Shown: in pieces, positions 11,994-25,228 of the stretch
Numbering within the stretch: position 1 is the stretch's first letter
Layout of the letters: every line of letters begins with the position of its first letter
NCBI GenBank assembly: GCA_039583875.1
Contig: CM077149.1
Coordinates: forward strand, 22,643,194 to 22,707,193
From: Platanthera guangdongensis
Lineage: Eukaryota; Streptophyta; Magnoliopsida; Asparagales; Orchidaceae
Reading direction: 5' to 3'
Length of the DNA: 64,000 bases
Notes under the pieces: generated by a model
Database searches by the model: none
What the model was told of the DNA's origin: nothing
Seen by the model: the letters and a program-made list of their open reading frames with translations, nothing else
Made by a program: the position numbers and the translations under genes

Positions 11994-14314
11994 GACAAGG
12001 CCAAAGATTTTTCCAAGCTTCCCTTGTACACAAAGAATAATTTTCCCATGTGGAAAGAGAATCAGATTTTTCATGGAAGCTGTGGATCCAAGGATCTTCG
12101 TGATCGTGGAAGAAGGTCCTTATGTTCCGATGACTGTCTCCACTATAGATCCAACAAAGAAAGTTCCTAAGAAATTTACGGATCTCGACAAAGATGAGAT
12201 TGCACGTGTGTCTTTAGACAAGAAGGCCAAGAATTTTATAGCAAGTGCAATTGATGACTCCATGTTACAGAACCTGATCCACTGCCAGTCCGCTAAGAAA
12301 ATGTGGCAGTCCCTCGTCACTTTGATGGAAGGCACAGAAGAGGTTAGGGATGATAGAAGATCCATTCTTAATCAGAAATATGAAGCCATCCGACAAGGAC
12401 CCAAGGATACCATTGTAGATACATTTGAAAACTTCTTCAAGATAGTCAACGGCCTAAGAGTCTACGACCGAGTCTTCACCAACGGAGAACTGAATGACAA
12501 GTTCTTGAGATCCCTAACCAAGGAATGTGATAACAAGGTTTGTGCCATTTAGAAATTTAGAAAGCTAGCTGATACAGACCCTCAGAATCTCTTCGGTAAG
12601 TTTATGTCATATGAGCTGCAACTCAATACACGAAAAGCTGAAGAAGAGAAGAGCAGGTATTTATCCAAGGAGAAGTCTGTTGCTCTCAAGGCAGACACCT
12701 CAAGGAAGTACAAGGCTGCCTCTCCTGCCCCAGCACAATAAGTAAGTGAAGAAGAAACCTCGGAGCCAAGTACCTCAGACTCAGAGCTATCTGAAGGAGA
12801 GTTCTCTCTACTCTCACGACAGTTCAAGAAATTCTTGAACAAAAAGAAACAATGGAAAGGCAAGGATGCCTCCTACAGAAGATCACGACATGATGGTGAT
12901 CAACACAGAAAAGGCTCAAGCAGCCATGATAGGTATACTAATAAACCGAACAAATATATTTCCGCTGACATCGTTTGTTATTGCTGTAATAAGCCAGGTC
13001 ATGTTATTGCTGACTGCCCCCCACAAGAAGAAGGAGGGTGGAAATAGAGAGGAAAAGAAGTCCTCATACAATAAGAAGAGGAGAGAAAAGAGCCTAATAG
13101 CCAAGAAGGGCAAAACTCTTAGCGACTCCGACTCATCTCAGTCGAGTGAAGAAGAAGAAGCCTACTTTGGGCTTATGGCTCAGACTGATGATGAACAAGA
13201 AACCCATCATTGTCACACCCCAGTCACTTGGAAGGTAAACTCTCACACTCCTCTTTCTGAATCTCATGATGATTTCTGAACATGATCATGAGGGCAGCTT
13301 TTCTGATGATGAGTCTGAACTCATTGCCCAGTATAAGGAGTTAATCAAGGCTTACGACAAATGTCGACGAGTCATGAAAACTCAAGCTAAAGAGATAAAG
13401 TTTCTAAAGCCTGAAGAGAGCACTTTGAGAGAGGAAGTCACTAAGACCGACTCACTCAAAGAGAACTTCAATACTGCTATTGAAGAATATAACAAAGCTC
13501 TTGAGCACCTAGACCTAAAAGAGAAAATCATCAAAGAGTTGGAAGAACAACTTGCGGCTGAAAAGAAACTCGTTGAAAGTGTCTTGAAGCCCAAGACTAT
13601 CCTTCCTTTCATTGCTAAATTCTCAGCTAAGGCCAAGGGTGTTGGGGTAGGCCATGTTGAAGCTCCTAGTAAATCTTCTAGGAGGAATAGGCTCAGAGAA
13701 AGAATAAGGCGACCAAGAAGGCCTTGGCCAAATAGAAGGGGAAAGCCCCTCAAGATTAGCCTTCTTTCAAGAAGGTCATATTTCCAACAAACGAGTTTGA
13801 TCTTGACTCGTCCTACGGTCACATGACTAGGCCTACTTATGTAGAACCCATGTCTCGTTACTAAGGATGGACTCGCCCCCGAAACTTTGGTGAGAGTGTC
13901 TTTAAGGCACCTTATGAAGAAATCATTCTTCAGAGCTATGACCCTTATAATCATGGTCATAACATTAAGAAGATATCAAAGGTAAAGCCCATTGTAGAAA
14001 AGCCTCTGAAAGAGAAGAAATCATGTGATTGCCATCATCATGTAGCTTCTTCCTCCAAGAATGCTGCCTATGCTAGACCACCATCTCAAAAGGTCAAGCA
14101 GGAGATTTTCAGGCAAAGATACAACATGTTTGACTGTTGGTGCTGTGGAAAAATTGGTCACTTTGCCATTGACTGCTGGTTTAATTTCAGGAATTTTGCA
14201 ACTCCTCAAATTGGCAATATGAGAAAGACCACTCATAATGTTAATACTCGTAGGGGGAGTATTATAATAAGAGACCAAGGACCCAAACGTGTTTGGGTTC
14301 CTAAGGAAAATTGA
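11994..14314 (+). pseudogene. Element J gag with UBN2-type domain, coiled coil and two zinc knuckles (broken)
   Basis: The capsid-like domain includes RFFMEAVDPRIFVIVEEG (about 12065-12115), DDSMLQNLIHCQSAKKMW and NGELNDKFLRSLTKE, close to the H gag. A one-base loss near 12058 shifts the first 20 codons. Stops at about 12550 (TAG), 12739 (TAA) and 13046 (TAG) interrupt the frame. The first CCHC is CYCCNKPGHVIADC (about 12975-13015). An acidic, Ser-rich stretch and a Lys/Glu coiled coil follow (about 13300-13600), then a second CCHC, CWCCGKIGHFAIDC, near 14135-14175. Two knuckles separated by a coiled coil fit SIRE-type gags. It would build the particle; this copy is not translatable. Confidence 0.82.
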
Positions 14315-14321
14315 TTTGTAA

Positions 14322-16131
14322 TTGCAGGTATGTCCAAAGGCCAACAAAACGCCTATTTGGTATTTAGACAGTGGATGCTCTCGGCACATGACCGGGACAA
14401 GAAGCCTTCTTCAGAACTGTTCTCCAGTCTTGAACGAGCCAAAGGTTAACTTTGGAGGTTCAGACCGAGGAATTACTAAAGGCTATGGTATGATCTCTAA
14501 CGGCAGAGTATCCTTCTCAGATGTGGCTTATGTTGAAGGATTGGAACACAATCTCATAAGCATAAACCAACTCTTTGATAAAAGATATGTTGTTGAATTT
14601 CATGTTGATAAGTGCTTGATAAAATCAGTTGACAATATGGAAATGATTCTATCAGGCACTCGAAGCAGAAGTTTATTTTGTTTGAATTTTATTTATATAG
14701 ACTCTTCTACACCAGTGTGTTTTATGGTTAAAGATAACGCGTCTCTTGTTGACCAATGACACAAGAGACTAGCACATATTAATTTCAAAACTATTAATAA
14801 ATTATTTTCACTGAATTTAGTATGTGATGCCCCAAATGTCAAGTATGTTAAAGATATACCGTGTCACGCATGTGTAAAAGGCAAGCAAATAAGGGCCACT
14901 TTTAAAAGCATTATTGGCAAAAATTCTAATAGATGTTTACATCTACTTCATATGGACTTGTTCGATCCACTGCAAGTTAGAAGTTTGGGAGGAAAGGATT
15001 ATACATTGGTTATTGTCGATGATTACTCGCGCATTGTCTGGGTGTTCTTTCTAAAACACAAGTCAGATACCTTTGAAATCTGTACTAATTTTATCAGACA
15101 AGTCCAAAATGAATACAACTGTTCCGTAGTCAAATCAGAAGTGACAATGGAACAGAATTCAAGTCTGGGGCCATTTCTGGGCTGAAGCCATCAACACTGC
15201 ATGCCACGTGCAAAATCGAGCACTCATAAATAAGAACCACAATAAGACACCTTACGAACTTCTAAAGGGTAGGAAACTGACTGTCTCATATTTTAGAATT
15301 TTTTGTTGTAAGTGCTTCGTCCTTAACAATGACAAGTATCATACGACCAAATTTAGCGAAAAGAGTTTTGAAGGTATTTTTGTAGGGTATAATAGCCATA
15401 GTAAGGCATATATCATATTTAATAGAGAAACTCTGGTCGTAGAAGAATCCATACATGTTGTATTTGATGAGACGATCTTGATGCAAAACAACTCTTCTAG
15501 TGTGTTCATTGAAGATGCAGGTTCAAAGATGAAAGAACTAAACTTGGATGAGATGACTGAAGAAAAAGGTGAAAAGTTCATCAAGATCACCACTCCAACT
15601 CCGATTGGAGAGGTTGATGGTCAAGATGAAGAAATCGTCCAAGTTCATGAAGTCACTCCGATGATTGAAGAAGAAGTTCCAGATGCAAGAACTCTAGAGC
15701 TCAGACATCTGAAGGCTCACCCAATGGACCAAATCATAGGAGATCTTTGGGATGGTGTCAGAACTCATAGAGGTACAACTAACGAGAATTTATATTTGAG
15801 TTTTCTCTCACAGGTTGAACCGAAGAAGTTTGAGGAAGCAAACTCAGGCGCATCTTGGAAATGGCGATGGAAGAAGAACTAGATCAGTTCAAGCGCTGTC
15901 AAGTATGGAAACTTGTTCCCAGACCCAAAGGTAAGAATGTCATTGGGATAAAGTGGGTCTATAGGAACAATATGGATGGGGATGGAACGATCATAAAGAA
16001 CAAGACCAGACTCATTGCCAAAGGATATCGTCAAGAAGAAGGAATCGACCTTGACTAGAAATATGCTCTAGTGGCAAGGCTGGAGGCAATCAGGTTATTC
16101 CTAGCATATGCCGCTATTAAGGGCTTCAATG
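14322..16131 (+). pseudogene. Element J pol: protease, integrase with internal deletion, RT start
   Basis: Protease active site is WYLDSGCSRHMTG near 14350-14390. GAG-pre-integrase zinc region: HINFKTINKL near 14775 and CHACVKGK near 14865. Integrase core: HMDLFDPLQVRSLGG near 14950 and DDYSRIVWVF near 15020. The second Asp region (SDNGTEF near 15140) runs directly into FWAEAINT-like sequence near 15180, so roughly 60 codons carrying the catalytic Glu are missing. After the junction: KTPYELLKGRKL, then a coil, then RT beginning KGKNVIGIKWVYRNN near 15930. A TAG at 16056 follows GIDLD. RT stops at 16131 where element I is inserted. The enzyme is dead by the integrase deletion alone. Confidence 0.85.
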
Positions 16132-19100
16132 TGTAAGACCCCTCCCCTTAAAAAGCAGGCTCCCGGTCTTATGCCCAGAACCGCCGCCCTACGGTGACTC
16201 TAACTCACGGGTTATACGGCACCGCAAGACGCCGATCCTGCCGGCTAGCACGATCATAAAATAAAAATATAGGCCAATATGAGAATCAGAAGTATAGCAG
16301 TAATGTAGAAATGAACTACAAACAAGTCCATAGTCATAGTACATATCATATAAGGAAATGAAAGTACATCCAGTCCACAATGAGTAGAAATAATAAGAAG
16401 AGTAAAAAGGGCTTATGCCCTGTACATGAATATCAACTCTCCTCATACAAATAAATGCGAAAGAAAAACTATCCTCATACTCGTCCCACCTGAGGAAACT
16501 CTACAGTAGACGTAGTAGGTGGTGGTGGTATCAACTCCTCACGTCATGTCACCTCGTCCTGTAGGTCGTGCTGGTGCTCCATCTCCTCGAGCTCCTAAAA
16601 ATAATTTGGTCACCGACCATTAGTCAAAAAAGACTAAGTCATTTCCTCCGCACCTCGCCCCGCAACTCCTAGGCACCATGCGGGAGGACGAAGCGGAGGA
16701 CAACAAGTGGTAACAAAAAGAGAAGCAGGTGACAAGGAATCTATGCTACCAAGTATGAATGTAAGCAGTAAATCTACATTAGCAGTTCTATATATAGTAC
16801 AAATGTAGAAGCATGTACAGTACAAAAGTAAGTAAAACTAGAAATAAGTAAAGTGCAGTAAATAAAGTATAAAATATACTGCTAATATACATCACAGAAG
16901 TACCGTAACTTATATGAGTGCTCATACAAACATATAAGTTAAAGTTTCCCAAATTAACTTATCATATAAAAGAGCTCACACTAATTTATATGATAATGAT
17001 CCATGAAGCATATGTCCTAATATGAATGAATGCATGCAGTTATTTATGAGTCATGCAAGTGCAACTCACACACAACGACTGTGTGATCACAGACCTTTAG
17101 TTCCCGCTTTTTGGAGCTAGCATCACTCTCTGGTACCACCATTGTGTCTACGGCAGCAGTGGAGCGGGCATCTCCACTCCTAGCCGGGTATACACACTAC
17201 CAGGCCTAGACCTCCCATACGCCTCTATACACGTCCTAGGTGCACTTTAGAGTCTCTGCGTACTATTTCCTTGCTACCCACCAGTTTTTTTGGTCGAGTG
17301 TGTGTTTTTGGTGATCGTCCTCCAGACCGCAGCGTAAAACAACCCACTGGCCCCTCAAACCATCACAACTCGCCAGAGTCACCGTACTGCCATCGGTGTG
17401 ACGATTGGCCCAGTATCGCATGACCCGCCACAGGTTTATGCACATGCAAGATATTCCAACCCGAGCTCCCAGCTCGCAGGACCAACACGTCCTGAATCCC
17501 TCCAACCATACACGGGTGAGAATTTTACCACAATCCCTCCAACCCTACATGGGTGAGAATATTACCACAAGCCATCCAAATCTATACGGGTGAGAATGAT
17601 GATACGATGCTTAACCTATTAGACTACTCTTGTTTATGGGTTATTATACTTAGTGATTTAGGGTTAATCCCAGGACTGCCCAGTGCATACCCGGTGAAGG
17701 GCTCTCGAGGGCACTAGGAACTACGATGGGCTGAATCCCAAAGCTCCCTTTCTCAAGGATATTTACTCTTATTAGTGTCTACCCCTTGTTCATATTCCAC
17801 TCTCAATGTTGCTCTGGAGTGATCCTAGTGTCTTAAGATGTTAATAGAAGGGTGGCGGTCTTCCGCCGGCTTTTGTTATAATTACTATCCTAGGACTTGC
17901 TCTCCATCGTTCGTGACCAAGAAATGACCTATAGTAGACCAACCAGGGTTTATTCTCCCAAAATAATTACCATCTGAATGTTTATTCTTATCCCCGTGCG
18001 GTCCTATTAATATATACTATCTGAGCTAGGCGCAACCCATGACCTACCACCACCCATAAAGTACGACTTCCAATTTCTTGGCGAAAGTAACCCTAATCAT
18101 TTTATCATGGGATGGTATGATATGTGATATTGATTATGTGGAGTTTTCACTATTTTACTAAATCATATGCCCCTAAATTAAATCCTTTAAATACGTGGCC
18201 TATGTCACTTTACACAAGAAGTACTATATCAAATGATCCCCATGGTCTAATAACTTTTCTTGATGATCATCTAAGCTAATTATGACTAGTTTCCAAGAAT
18301 TGTAATTTCCCATTTCTATTTCCATTTAAATTTTATTTAAAGATAAATCCATGAATTTGCCACTTTACAAATGAAGTACACTAAATATGTTTCTAAAAAT
18401 TTCAGTAAACTTACTACATATGTAAATTGCTGAAATAATACCAAACACAAAATTTCATAGCCCTAGACAATTATTTGTTTCACCAAAACTGAAATGTCAA
18501 ATATAACAAAAATGCCATTTATGGGATTTTAAATCTATAAAGGCATCCAAAAATATTAAGAAAATTACACAAGGTCGCAAGAACATAAAAAAATCATTGG
18601 AAGTTTTTTCATAATATTTCTACTATAATTTCCATCATTGTTAAAATAACTTCCATAAAGGGCAAAATTGTAAATTCTACAAAATTCCAAAATATATTCA
18701 TCTAACAGACCCATAAATTTTTCTAGGGGTTAAATATGACTCCCATGAGTTCTTTATAAAAATTTGAGAATTTTAATCATAAATAACCCTATTTTCAAAT
18801 TTTTATTCTAAAATGGCCTAATAATCAAAAAATCCAAATAATGGGATTTTTGCTTCCAAAAATCCCAACATTTCTATGATGGGTAAACTCCATCCCTATG
18901 AACTCATGTCCAGAGTTTTGTAGTCATACCATATGTAATGAGGGGTAAATTCACATTTTGGTAAATATGGCTATATGCACCCCAAGGCTATGTTAGCACT
19001 TCACATGCAAGAGGGAATACACATCATGCAGAAGTCAAAAGTGACTGAAATTTTTATCATGGGCCTATAATGAAACCAAGTACATGCCACCAAAATATTG

Positions 19101-20800
19101 GGCCATTTGGAGTCACATTACTCAAAATATTTCATTAATTTACTTTTATGTATTTTCACAAATACTATAGAAATATCTTTTCCAAAAATTCCAATTTTTG
19201 GATAGAGTTTAAGTCTACCCTAGTCAAGAAGATGTCCAAATTGTTGGGTCATGTGGACTTCCAGTTTGGCATGGGCATGCATTTGAATTTCTGCCCTTGC
19301 CTAGGACAGTCCTAGTAGATTGGTCCTACAGGGAGTCCTACTGCTCTAAATCTCAGGTTTAGAGTGGCACATTGAAGGTAAGACTTAGGCCTACAATTTT
19401 TATTTTGATGTCTGGATCTGAATTTGCCTTTAAGAGGCCTATTTTAAACATGTAAATTCTGTATAAAAGTGTGAAATATGATTTACTATTCATAACAAAA
19501 TAATCCATTAATCAAATAAAATGAAATGGACGGCATCCGTTCATCGTCCTCGATCAGCAGCAGCTGAGATTGAGCCTGGCTGGGTCACCTTGTCTGGTCA
19601 ATTCCGACCACCTGGGCCGGCGCCACCGCCGAAGATTATTGCCACCACCTCCGTTGTGGTGGGGGCTAGCGTTTCCCGGCGGTGAGGCGGTCGGAGGCGA
19701 CTCCTCCGGTGATCCCGAGCAAGAAGAAAAGCTCGAGAATTTGGTTCTATTCTCACATGGCATCGGGCTCAATTGAGCCCGATATCTCTCCTAAACGATC
19801 TAGGATCCTAGTACGGGTAGAGGTGAGGTGAAACGAACCGTTACGGCGGCTTGACGACGAGTTTGGCGGCGGTGAGCCATGACAGAGCTTGCTCCGGCAA
19901 CTCCTCCCCATTTTCTCGATTCTCCAGCAATTCCCTTGCTCCAGGAATCGTTCTTCAGTCATTTCTCCTCTCTGAAGCTGATGGTGTGGCTAGATTGGGC
20001 TGAGAGTGGGTGTATGAGGAGATAAGCCCAAGGGGGAGCTCGGGTTGAGCTTTAGTTGTTTTACCCATGGTGCCAAATGGCCACCATGCTCCAAATTCCT
20101 CTGAAATTCCTTGAGGAGGCCGACCAGCAAGCTTAGACAGCTGAGTAAGTGGCCATATGGCCATCCTTCCTATTCATTCTTCTTATCTCTCTCCTCATTT
20201 CTCCAAAGTTCCTTTTCTACCCCTTTGCATGTAATCTCTCTCCTGATTTTGGGGGTTAGGGGCAGACTTTGACCACTTGAGCTGGTCATGGGCCAAGGTT
20301 GGTGGGCGTAACCCAAGGGAAATGGGCTTAGCCCTTATTTTCCTCTTTAGGCCACATGTTTGACCAAGTTGACTTTTTAGGTTGACTTGGTCAACATGGA
20401 GAGTGGGCTGACCCCACTTGAGGGTCATGGACCCTATGACATCACCCAACATGGGTTGGGCCAGGGTGATGCCCCACTTGGACTACTTGGGCCTTTAGGT
20501 GTGGGTTTGACCAATTTAAGGTTTAGGGTTGACTTGGTCAAATTTGGTCAATGGGTGACCTAATGGCATGCTTTAGGGTTCACTTAGATTGTTCTTAGGG
20601 TTAGGGTAATGTGGTGGGGGTCAAGGTGTGGCTAGGGTTCCTATTTAGGCTAGTTTGACCTAGTTTGACTTGGGCCCTATAGTGGGCCCCACATGACTAC
20701 ACCCCACCTTCTAGGGTCAAACCTAGTTAAAATCCTTATCACCCACCACATGCCTAACCCAATCTAAGTTGAGGGGCCTAATTGAAAATGGGATGTTACA
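16132..20800 (-). repeat. 3' LTR of element I (about 4.67 kb)
   Basis: As printed it begins TGTAAGACCCCTCC and ends GGGATGTTACA; on the minus strand TGTAACATCCC...GGTCTTACA. The part 16132-17460 aligns by eye with the D LTR at 23995-25228 (shared CCTTTAGTT, TTTATGCACATGC and others). 17600-19500 is AT-rich. 19530-20170 is GC-richer, with CCGCC-rich stretches and small open frames of about 60-70 codons that I do not call as genes. 20230-20760 has repeated TTGACTTGGTCAA-type words. The length is long but within what chromodomain elements can have. The paired LTR is not in the window. Confidence 0.8.
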
Positions 20801-20907
20801 AATCCCAATAAAAAAAATAATAATTTCGTCCCCGAAATTTAAGTTCGGGCCTACGAGATTTTACTTGCAAGTAATTAAGGAATTTTAAAGATAAAACTAA
20901 GACATAC

Positions 20908-22138
20908 CTGAAGTGAAACGTTCCGGGTGCCGCTCTAGCATCAGGTCCCTTGGCTCCCAGGTGTGCTCCTCCCATCTATGGTTGGACCACAACACCTTCA
21001 CAAGGGGAACTTTCTTCTTTCGCAACACTCATACTGCTGTATCATCGATCCAGATTTGCTCCAAACGAACTGATCTATTGGGTGCTATCGGACCGACTGT
21101 AGTAGTGATGTGCTGTTCCGACCGAAGGAGAGCTCTTCACAATGAAGAGACATGAAAGACATCGTGCAGGGTCCCCAACTCTAGTGGCAGCTGCAGTTTA
21201 TAGGCCGAAGGACCGACCCGCTCCAGAATCAAGTACGACCCCATATATCGTGGACTGAGCTTCTTGTGTCTCCGCGTTCGAGAGACACCATGCACAGGAT
21301 GTATCTTCAAGAATACCATGTATCCCACCTGAAATTCCACCTTCCGATGACGCGCATTATAGTACTTGGCCTGTGTACTCTGGGCCTCCAGCATTCGTTT
21401 CCTGATCAGTCGAATCCGAGCTTCCGTATCCTCAATATACTTTGAACCAAGAGTCCTCGTGTCCACATCCTGAACCCAATACAGAGGCATATGGCACTTC
21501 CTTCCATACAAAGCCTCGTAAGGCGTCATCCCGATGCCTGCCTGGTGACTGTTATTGTAAGATAACTCGATCAGGGGCAACAGTATCTCCGAGGGCTTCC
21601 CTATATCCAGTATGTATAGACAAAGCAGATTCTCCATGGTCCTGATGGTCCGCTCGGTCTGGCCATCAGTCTGCGGATGGAAGGCGGTACTAAAAGTGAG
21701 TCGAGAACCCAAGTAAGCATGCACAACCCTCCACTCGCTTGATGTGAACCGACCATCACGGTCCGAGATAATTGTTCTGGTGATGTCATGGTACCTGCTG
21801 ATCTGCTCCACAAATAATTTCACGAAAATAGCATCTGGGCAGTCCTTCCTGATCGGGATAAATCGAGCCACCTTGGGCAGCCTGTCGACGATGACCCATA
21901 TGGAATCTTGCCCAGAGTGGGAGTGAGGTAATCCGTGCACAAAATCCATAGATATATCCTCGAATTTCCACTCTAGCACCGATAATGGATGTAGTAATCC
22001 CCCTGGGCTCTTGCATTCCGCTTTTACCTGCTGACATGTCACGCAGTATGTCACATAATGAATGATCTCTCTCTTCATTCCTGGCCAATACATGTGTCGC
22101 CGCAAATCAGGTGTCATCTTGGTGATCCCGGGATGCAC
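20908..22138 (-). pseudogene. Element I integrase and C-terminal chromodomain
   Basis: The open frame 22138-21137 begins HPGITKM (zinc-finger part) with CVTCQQVKAEC, then core residues in MDFVHGL (about 21950), SDRDGRFTS (about 21755) and TDGQTER (about 21670). All three acidic catalytic residues are present. FHVSSL ends the open frame; a TGA-type break near 21137 and another near 21040 separate it from a chromodomain-like tail, KVPLVKVLWSNHRWEEHTW (about 21025-20960), ending at about 20908. The chromodomain is thought to steer integration to marked chromatin. The integrase core itself appears intact; full Gag-Pol is not in the window. Confidence 0.85.
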
Positions 22139-23050
22139 TGAATACTGAGAGTGGTGCGCCTCTCTAAGTATATCTTACCGAATGGCACCGCCTGCGGGTA
22201 TATAAATGCGCCGACGGAAATAAATGAGATCATCCTGCAGTGTATAATCCCCGAATGTGCCTCTTCCAGGGCTCTAAATATCGGCTTTAAGGCTGCATCT
22301 AGCCTCTTCTGCATCAAGATGCGTTCCCGAAGATCATTCTCCCCGATCAAGGCGTTCAGATACTCACGGTAGACTGCTGGATCGGACCTCTGAAACCATG
22401 GTGATATGCATATCATCCATCATCTGCATCAATCCCATATACATCACCCAGCGCTTTGGTCCAGTAGTGCCGACTCTCCTGCTCAACGCATCAGCCACAA
22501 TGCTCGCTTTCCTCGGGTGATAGTGCAGTTTGTAATCATAATCGCAGAGAAATTCTAGCCATCTCCTCTGCCGAAGGTTTAGATCTTTCTACATGTCGAC
22601 GTATTTGAGATTCTTGTGATCCGAGTAGACATCATAATGAACCCCATACAAGTAGTGTCTCCATATCTTCAGTGCGAATACGACCGCCCCGAGCTCCAAG
22701 TCATGCACCGGGTAATTCTGTTTATGTTTCTTCAATTGCCTGGAGGCATAGGCAATAACATGGATGTGCTGCATCAAGACAGCACCCATCCCCTAGTAAG
22801 AAGCGTCGGTGTAAATCTGGAATCCTTCCTTCCCAGATGGAAGTTCAAGGATAGGGGTAGAGGAAAGCCGGTTGTTTAACTCCTAAAACGATGACTCGCA
22901 CCTTTTGGTCCACACAAATGCTGCTTCCTTCTTCGTCAATGTCGTGAGGGGAAGTGCTATCCTCGAAAACCCCTCCATGAACTTGCGGTAATACCCGACG
23001 AGTCCCAGGAAGCTGCGTATATCAGAAGCTGATTTTGGCCGCGGCCAATC
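22139..23050 (-). pseudogene. Element I RT end and RNase H (broken)
   Basis: Minus-strand fragments: thumb/connection [21 protein letters not shown] near 23010-22950, RNase [13 protein letters not shown] near 22760 and [15 protein letters not shown] near 22700, [17 protein letters not shown] near 22650. Frames are broken at about 22880, 22590 and 22415. The coding part is cut at 23050 by the A-family LTR. RNase H would remove the RNA template after reverse transcription. Confidence 0.8.
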
Positions 23051-23994
23051 TGTAACACCCCCTATCCGTCGCATAGCATATAGCAGTAGGTCCGGCCGGG
23101 ACCCGACGCCATATACCACAGACAGACCGGGCGATTACTCAATGGAAACCATCCAGCTAATATCAACGTCCTACACAGAGCATTCTAGCAGAAACAATTA
23201 TAATAGTTGCATTAATAAAGAACCCAACACTAGCATGAATGTCCACTAACAAGCCACGGAATGCACGTATAAATACACAAGTATAAAGGCCTTAAGGCTT
23301 TACAATTGTTTACTCAAATAGAAGTGTTTTCCAAACCTCGGCACATAGGCCGACCATACATGAATAAAAGAAAACACTAAGCATTAGGCCTTCGAGGGCC
23401 AGCATAACAACTTGGGCTTTAGCCCGCTATTTACCGCTCGACTCCGCAGCACCTGCAAGCACAATCCACCGCAACAGTGGCAAACCAAAGCAACAGTCAG
23501 CAATGCTGACCAAATTATAACGATCCCGCCCCTAACTCGGGGCGGCGATGCTCCTTCCCTGCACTTTATTAGCATAACCAAGCAGTATATATATACATTT
23601 CATCACAGGCATTGACATGCACAACTACACGCCCCGTGCACTCAGGGCACATTCTCGATGAACCACTCAATGTCACGTCAATTAAAGCCATAAACATTTT
23701 AGTCCCACCACCGCCACTTTGACAGCCAAACTATGAGCATTTGTCTTTCAGGTATTGGTCACGTCATTTTAAGCCATAGACCGCCTAAGACCCTCATCTA
23801 TGCCAACGACTCCAACCGGACGACATAGAACGGGTACGGTTCCGCCTAACCCGTGCTCATATCGCCACAACAATTTAAGCCATATGCGCGAGTCAAACTT
23901 CTCCGAGTCTCGTTTCCGTTACACCCTTCACATAACCCGGTTATGTTCAAGTTATCTCACAGGCCACCATGTTGGCAGAATCACACATCTGCCC
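23051..23994 (-). repeat. A-family LTR fragment inserted in element I
   Basis: Starts TGTAACACCCCCTATCCGTC like the A LTR at 3447 and follows it to CACACATCTGCCC, then breaks at the start of the D LTR. CAATC (23046-23050) would be the target duplication. The rest of this LTR, and any internal region, should lie right of element D, outside the window. No coding potential. Confidence 0.85.
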
Positions 23995-25228
23995 TATAAG
24001 ACCCCCCCTATTTTTAAAATACCGGGGTCTTAGGCCCAGAACCGTCGCTTTGCAGTGACTCCTTCGCACCCGGGAAGGTCATCACTACAAAACGCCGATC
24101 CTGCCGGCCAAATCAATCGCAACTGTAGCAAAATAGTAAAGCAAGTCCACAGAAATCACATATATATGTAAATAATCTCCACGAAGGGAGTGTTCACAGA
24201 TATACAAAATACTAAAATCAAGGGCTCATGCCCAGTACATCATGTCCTCACTACAAATCTCTCAACGCGAAATCAAACTAATATAACTACTAGTAGCGAT
24301 CAGGACTCACAATCCTTGTCGTCTGAACTCCGGAACTAGACTGCCCGATCTCCAAGCGTGCCGACCTCTGGGGCTGCTCCTCCATGCTGGGCTCCACGGT
24401 CCCCTAAAATGACGTGGTTCGAAAACCGTTAGTCTAAAAGACTAAGTCCTATCATCCTCCGTCCCTTCCCCCATGGCCCCTAGGCACCGAGCGGAGAGGA
24501 AGAAAGGGGAGGACTTGAAGGTGGAGAGTAATCAAGAATCAGATGGCAGCGGATCTATACTAGCAATTTTTTATAGTACATGTGGCAGTAAAGCATAGTA
24601 TGAAAAATAACCTTAACATATACGGAACGTATAAGCAAGGGATCTTCTACAGGGCTCCCATCATATAAAAAGTCTCATACCAATTTATACGTTGGGGTGT
24701 CGATTAATAACAACATTATATATATATAGATTTTAACCTTTAATTTATAAACTTGCCCACACAAGCTTATAGACTAAGGGATCGTTTTGCAGATCCTAAG
24801 GTATAAGCGTCCCATTCCACTTATACCTTAGGTGTCAGGGGTTAAATGAATCGATTATGCTATGACATGCAAGTGGGTATGATGGAACATGCAAGTGCAA
24901 CACACACACCCAACACTGTGCACACAGACCTTTAGTTTCCCCTTTCTGGAGCCGTAACCTCCCAGGATACCTCCGTAGTGGCAGACGGAAGCGGTGGGTT
25001 GGGCCTCGCCCACCTCTAAACCAGTAAAGCACTACCGGTTAGACCTATCGTACGCCTCAACGCTTCGTGCACGAAGCGGACTCCTGCGTACTCTTGCCGG
25101 CTGGCGCACCGGACTTCTGTTGGCGAAGTGCTAACCACGCTTGCCGAGTCAGCGTATTGGCGTCGGTGCATCGACCCTCCAATACCGATGACCCACCACT
25201 TTAATTTTATTTCCTTTTATGCACATGC
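23995..25228 (-). repeat. Element D 3' LTR, truncated at 25228
   Basis: Begins TATAAGACCCCCCC (expected TGTAAG) and matches the LTR piece at 55388-55750 at about 95% by eye. Its later part (24850-25228) matches the I LTR to GCACATGC, then jumps to copia gag. No gene supported. Confidence 0.8.

Larger units (their letters stand above)
11994..16131 (+). mobile_element. Element J: SIRE-like Ty1/copia retrotransposon, broken and split by two insertions
   Basis: Plus-strand gag, protease, integrase and start of RT, in copia order (integrase before RT). The 5' LTR and first gag codons lie left of K, outside the window. RT is cut at 16131 by the LTR of element I; CAATG (16127-16131) would be the duplicated target. 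Both LTRs are absent from the window. Clade assignment rests on similarity of gag to element H and on the large gag with a coiled coil and two zinc knuckles. Confidence 0.85.
16132..23050 (-). mobile_element. Element I: chromodomain-type Ty3/gypsy retrotransposon, 3' half
   Basis: Minus strand. From right to left: RT end, RNase H, integrase, chromodomain, then a 4.67-kb 3' LTR. The 5' part would lie right of the A-family LTR inserted at 23051, beyond the window after all nested insertions. The LTR start TGTAAGACCCC and the coding sequence are close to element D, so I and D are relatives. Confidence 0.85.

Noticed and set aside
19554..20452. Small frames of 60-85 codons in the I LTR as host genes
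   Set aside because: Short, no motif, both strands open; explained by GC-rich LTR sequence.
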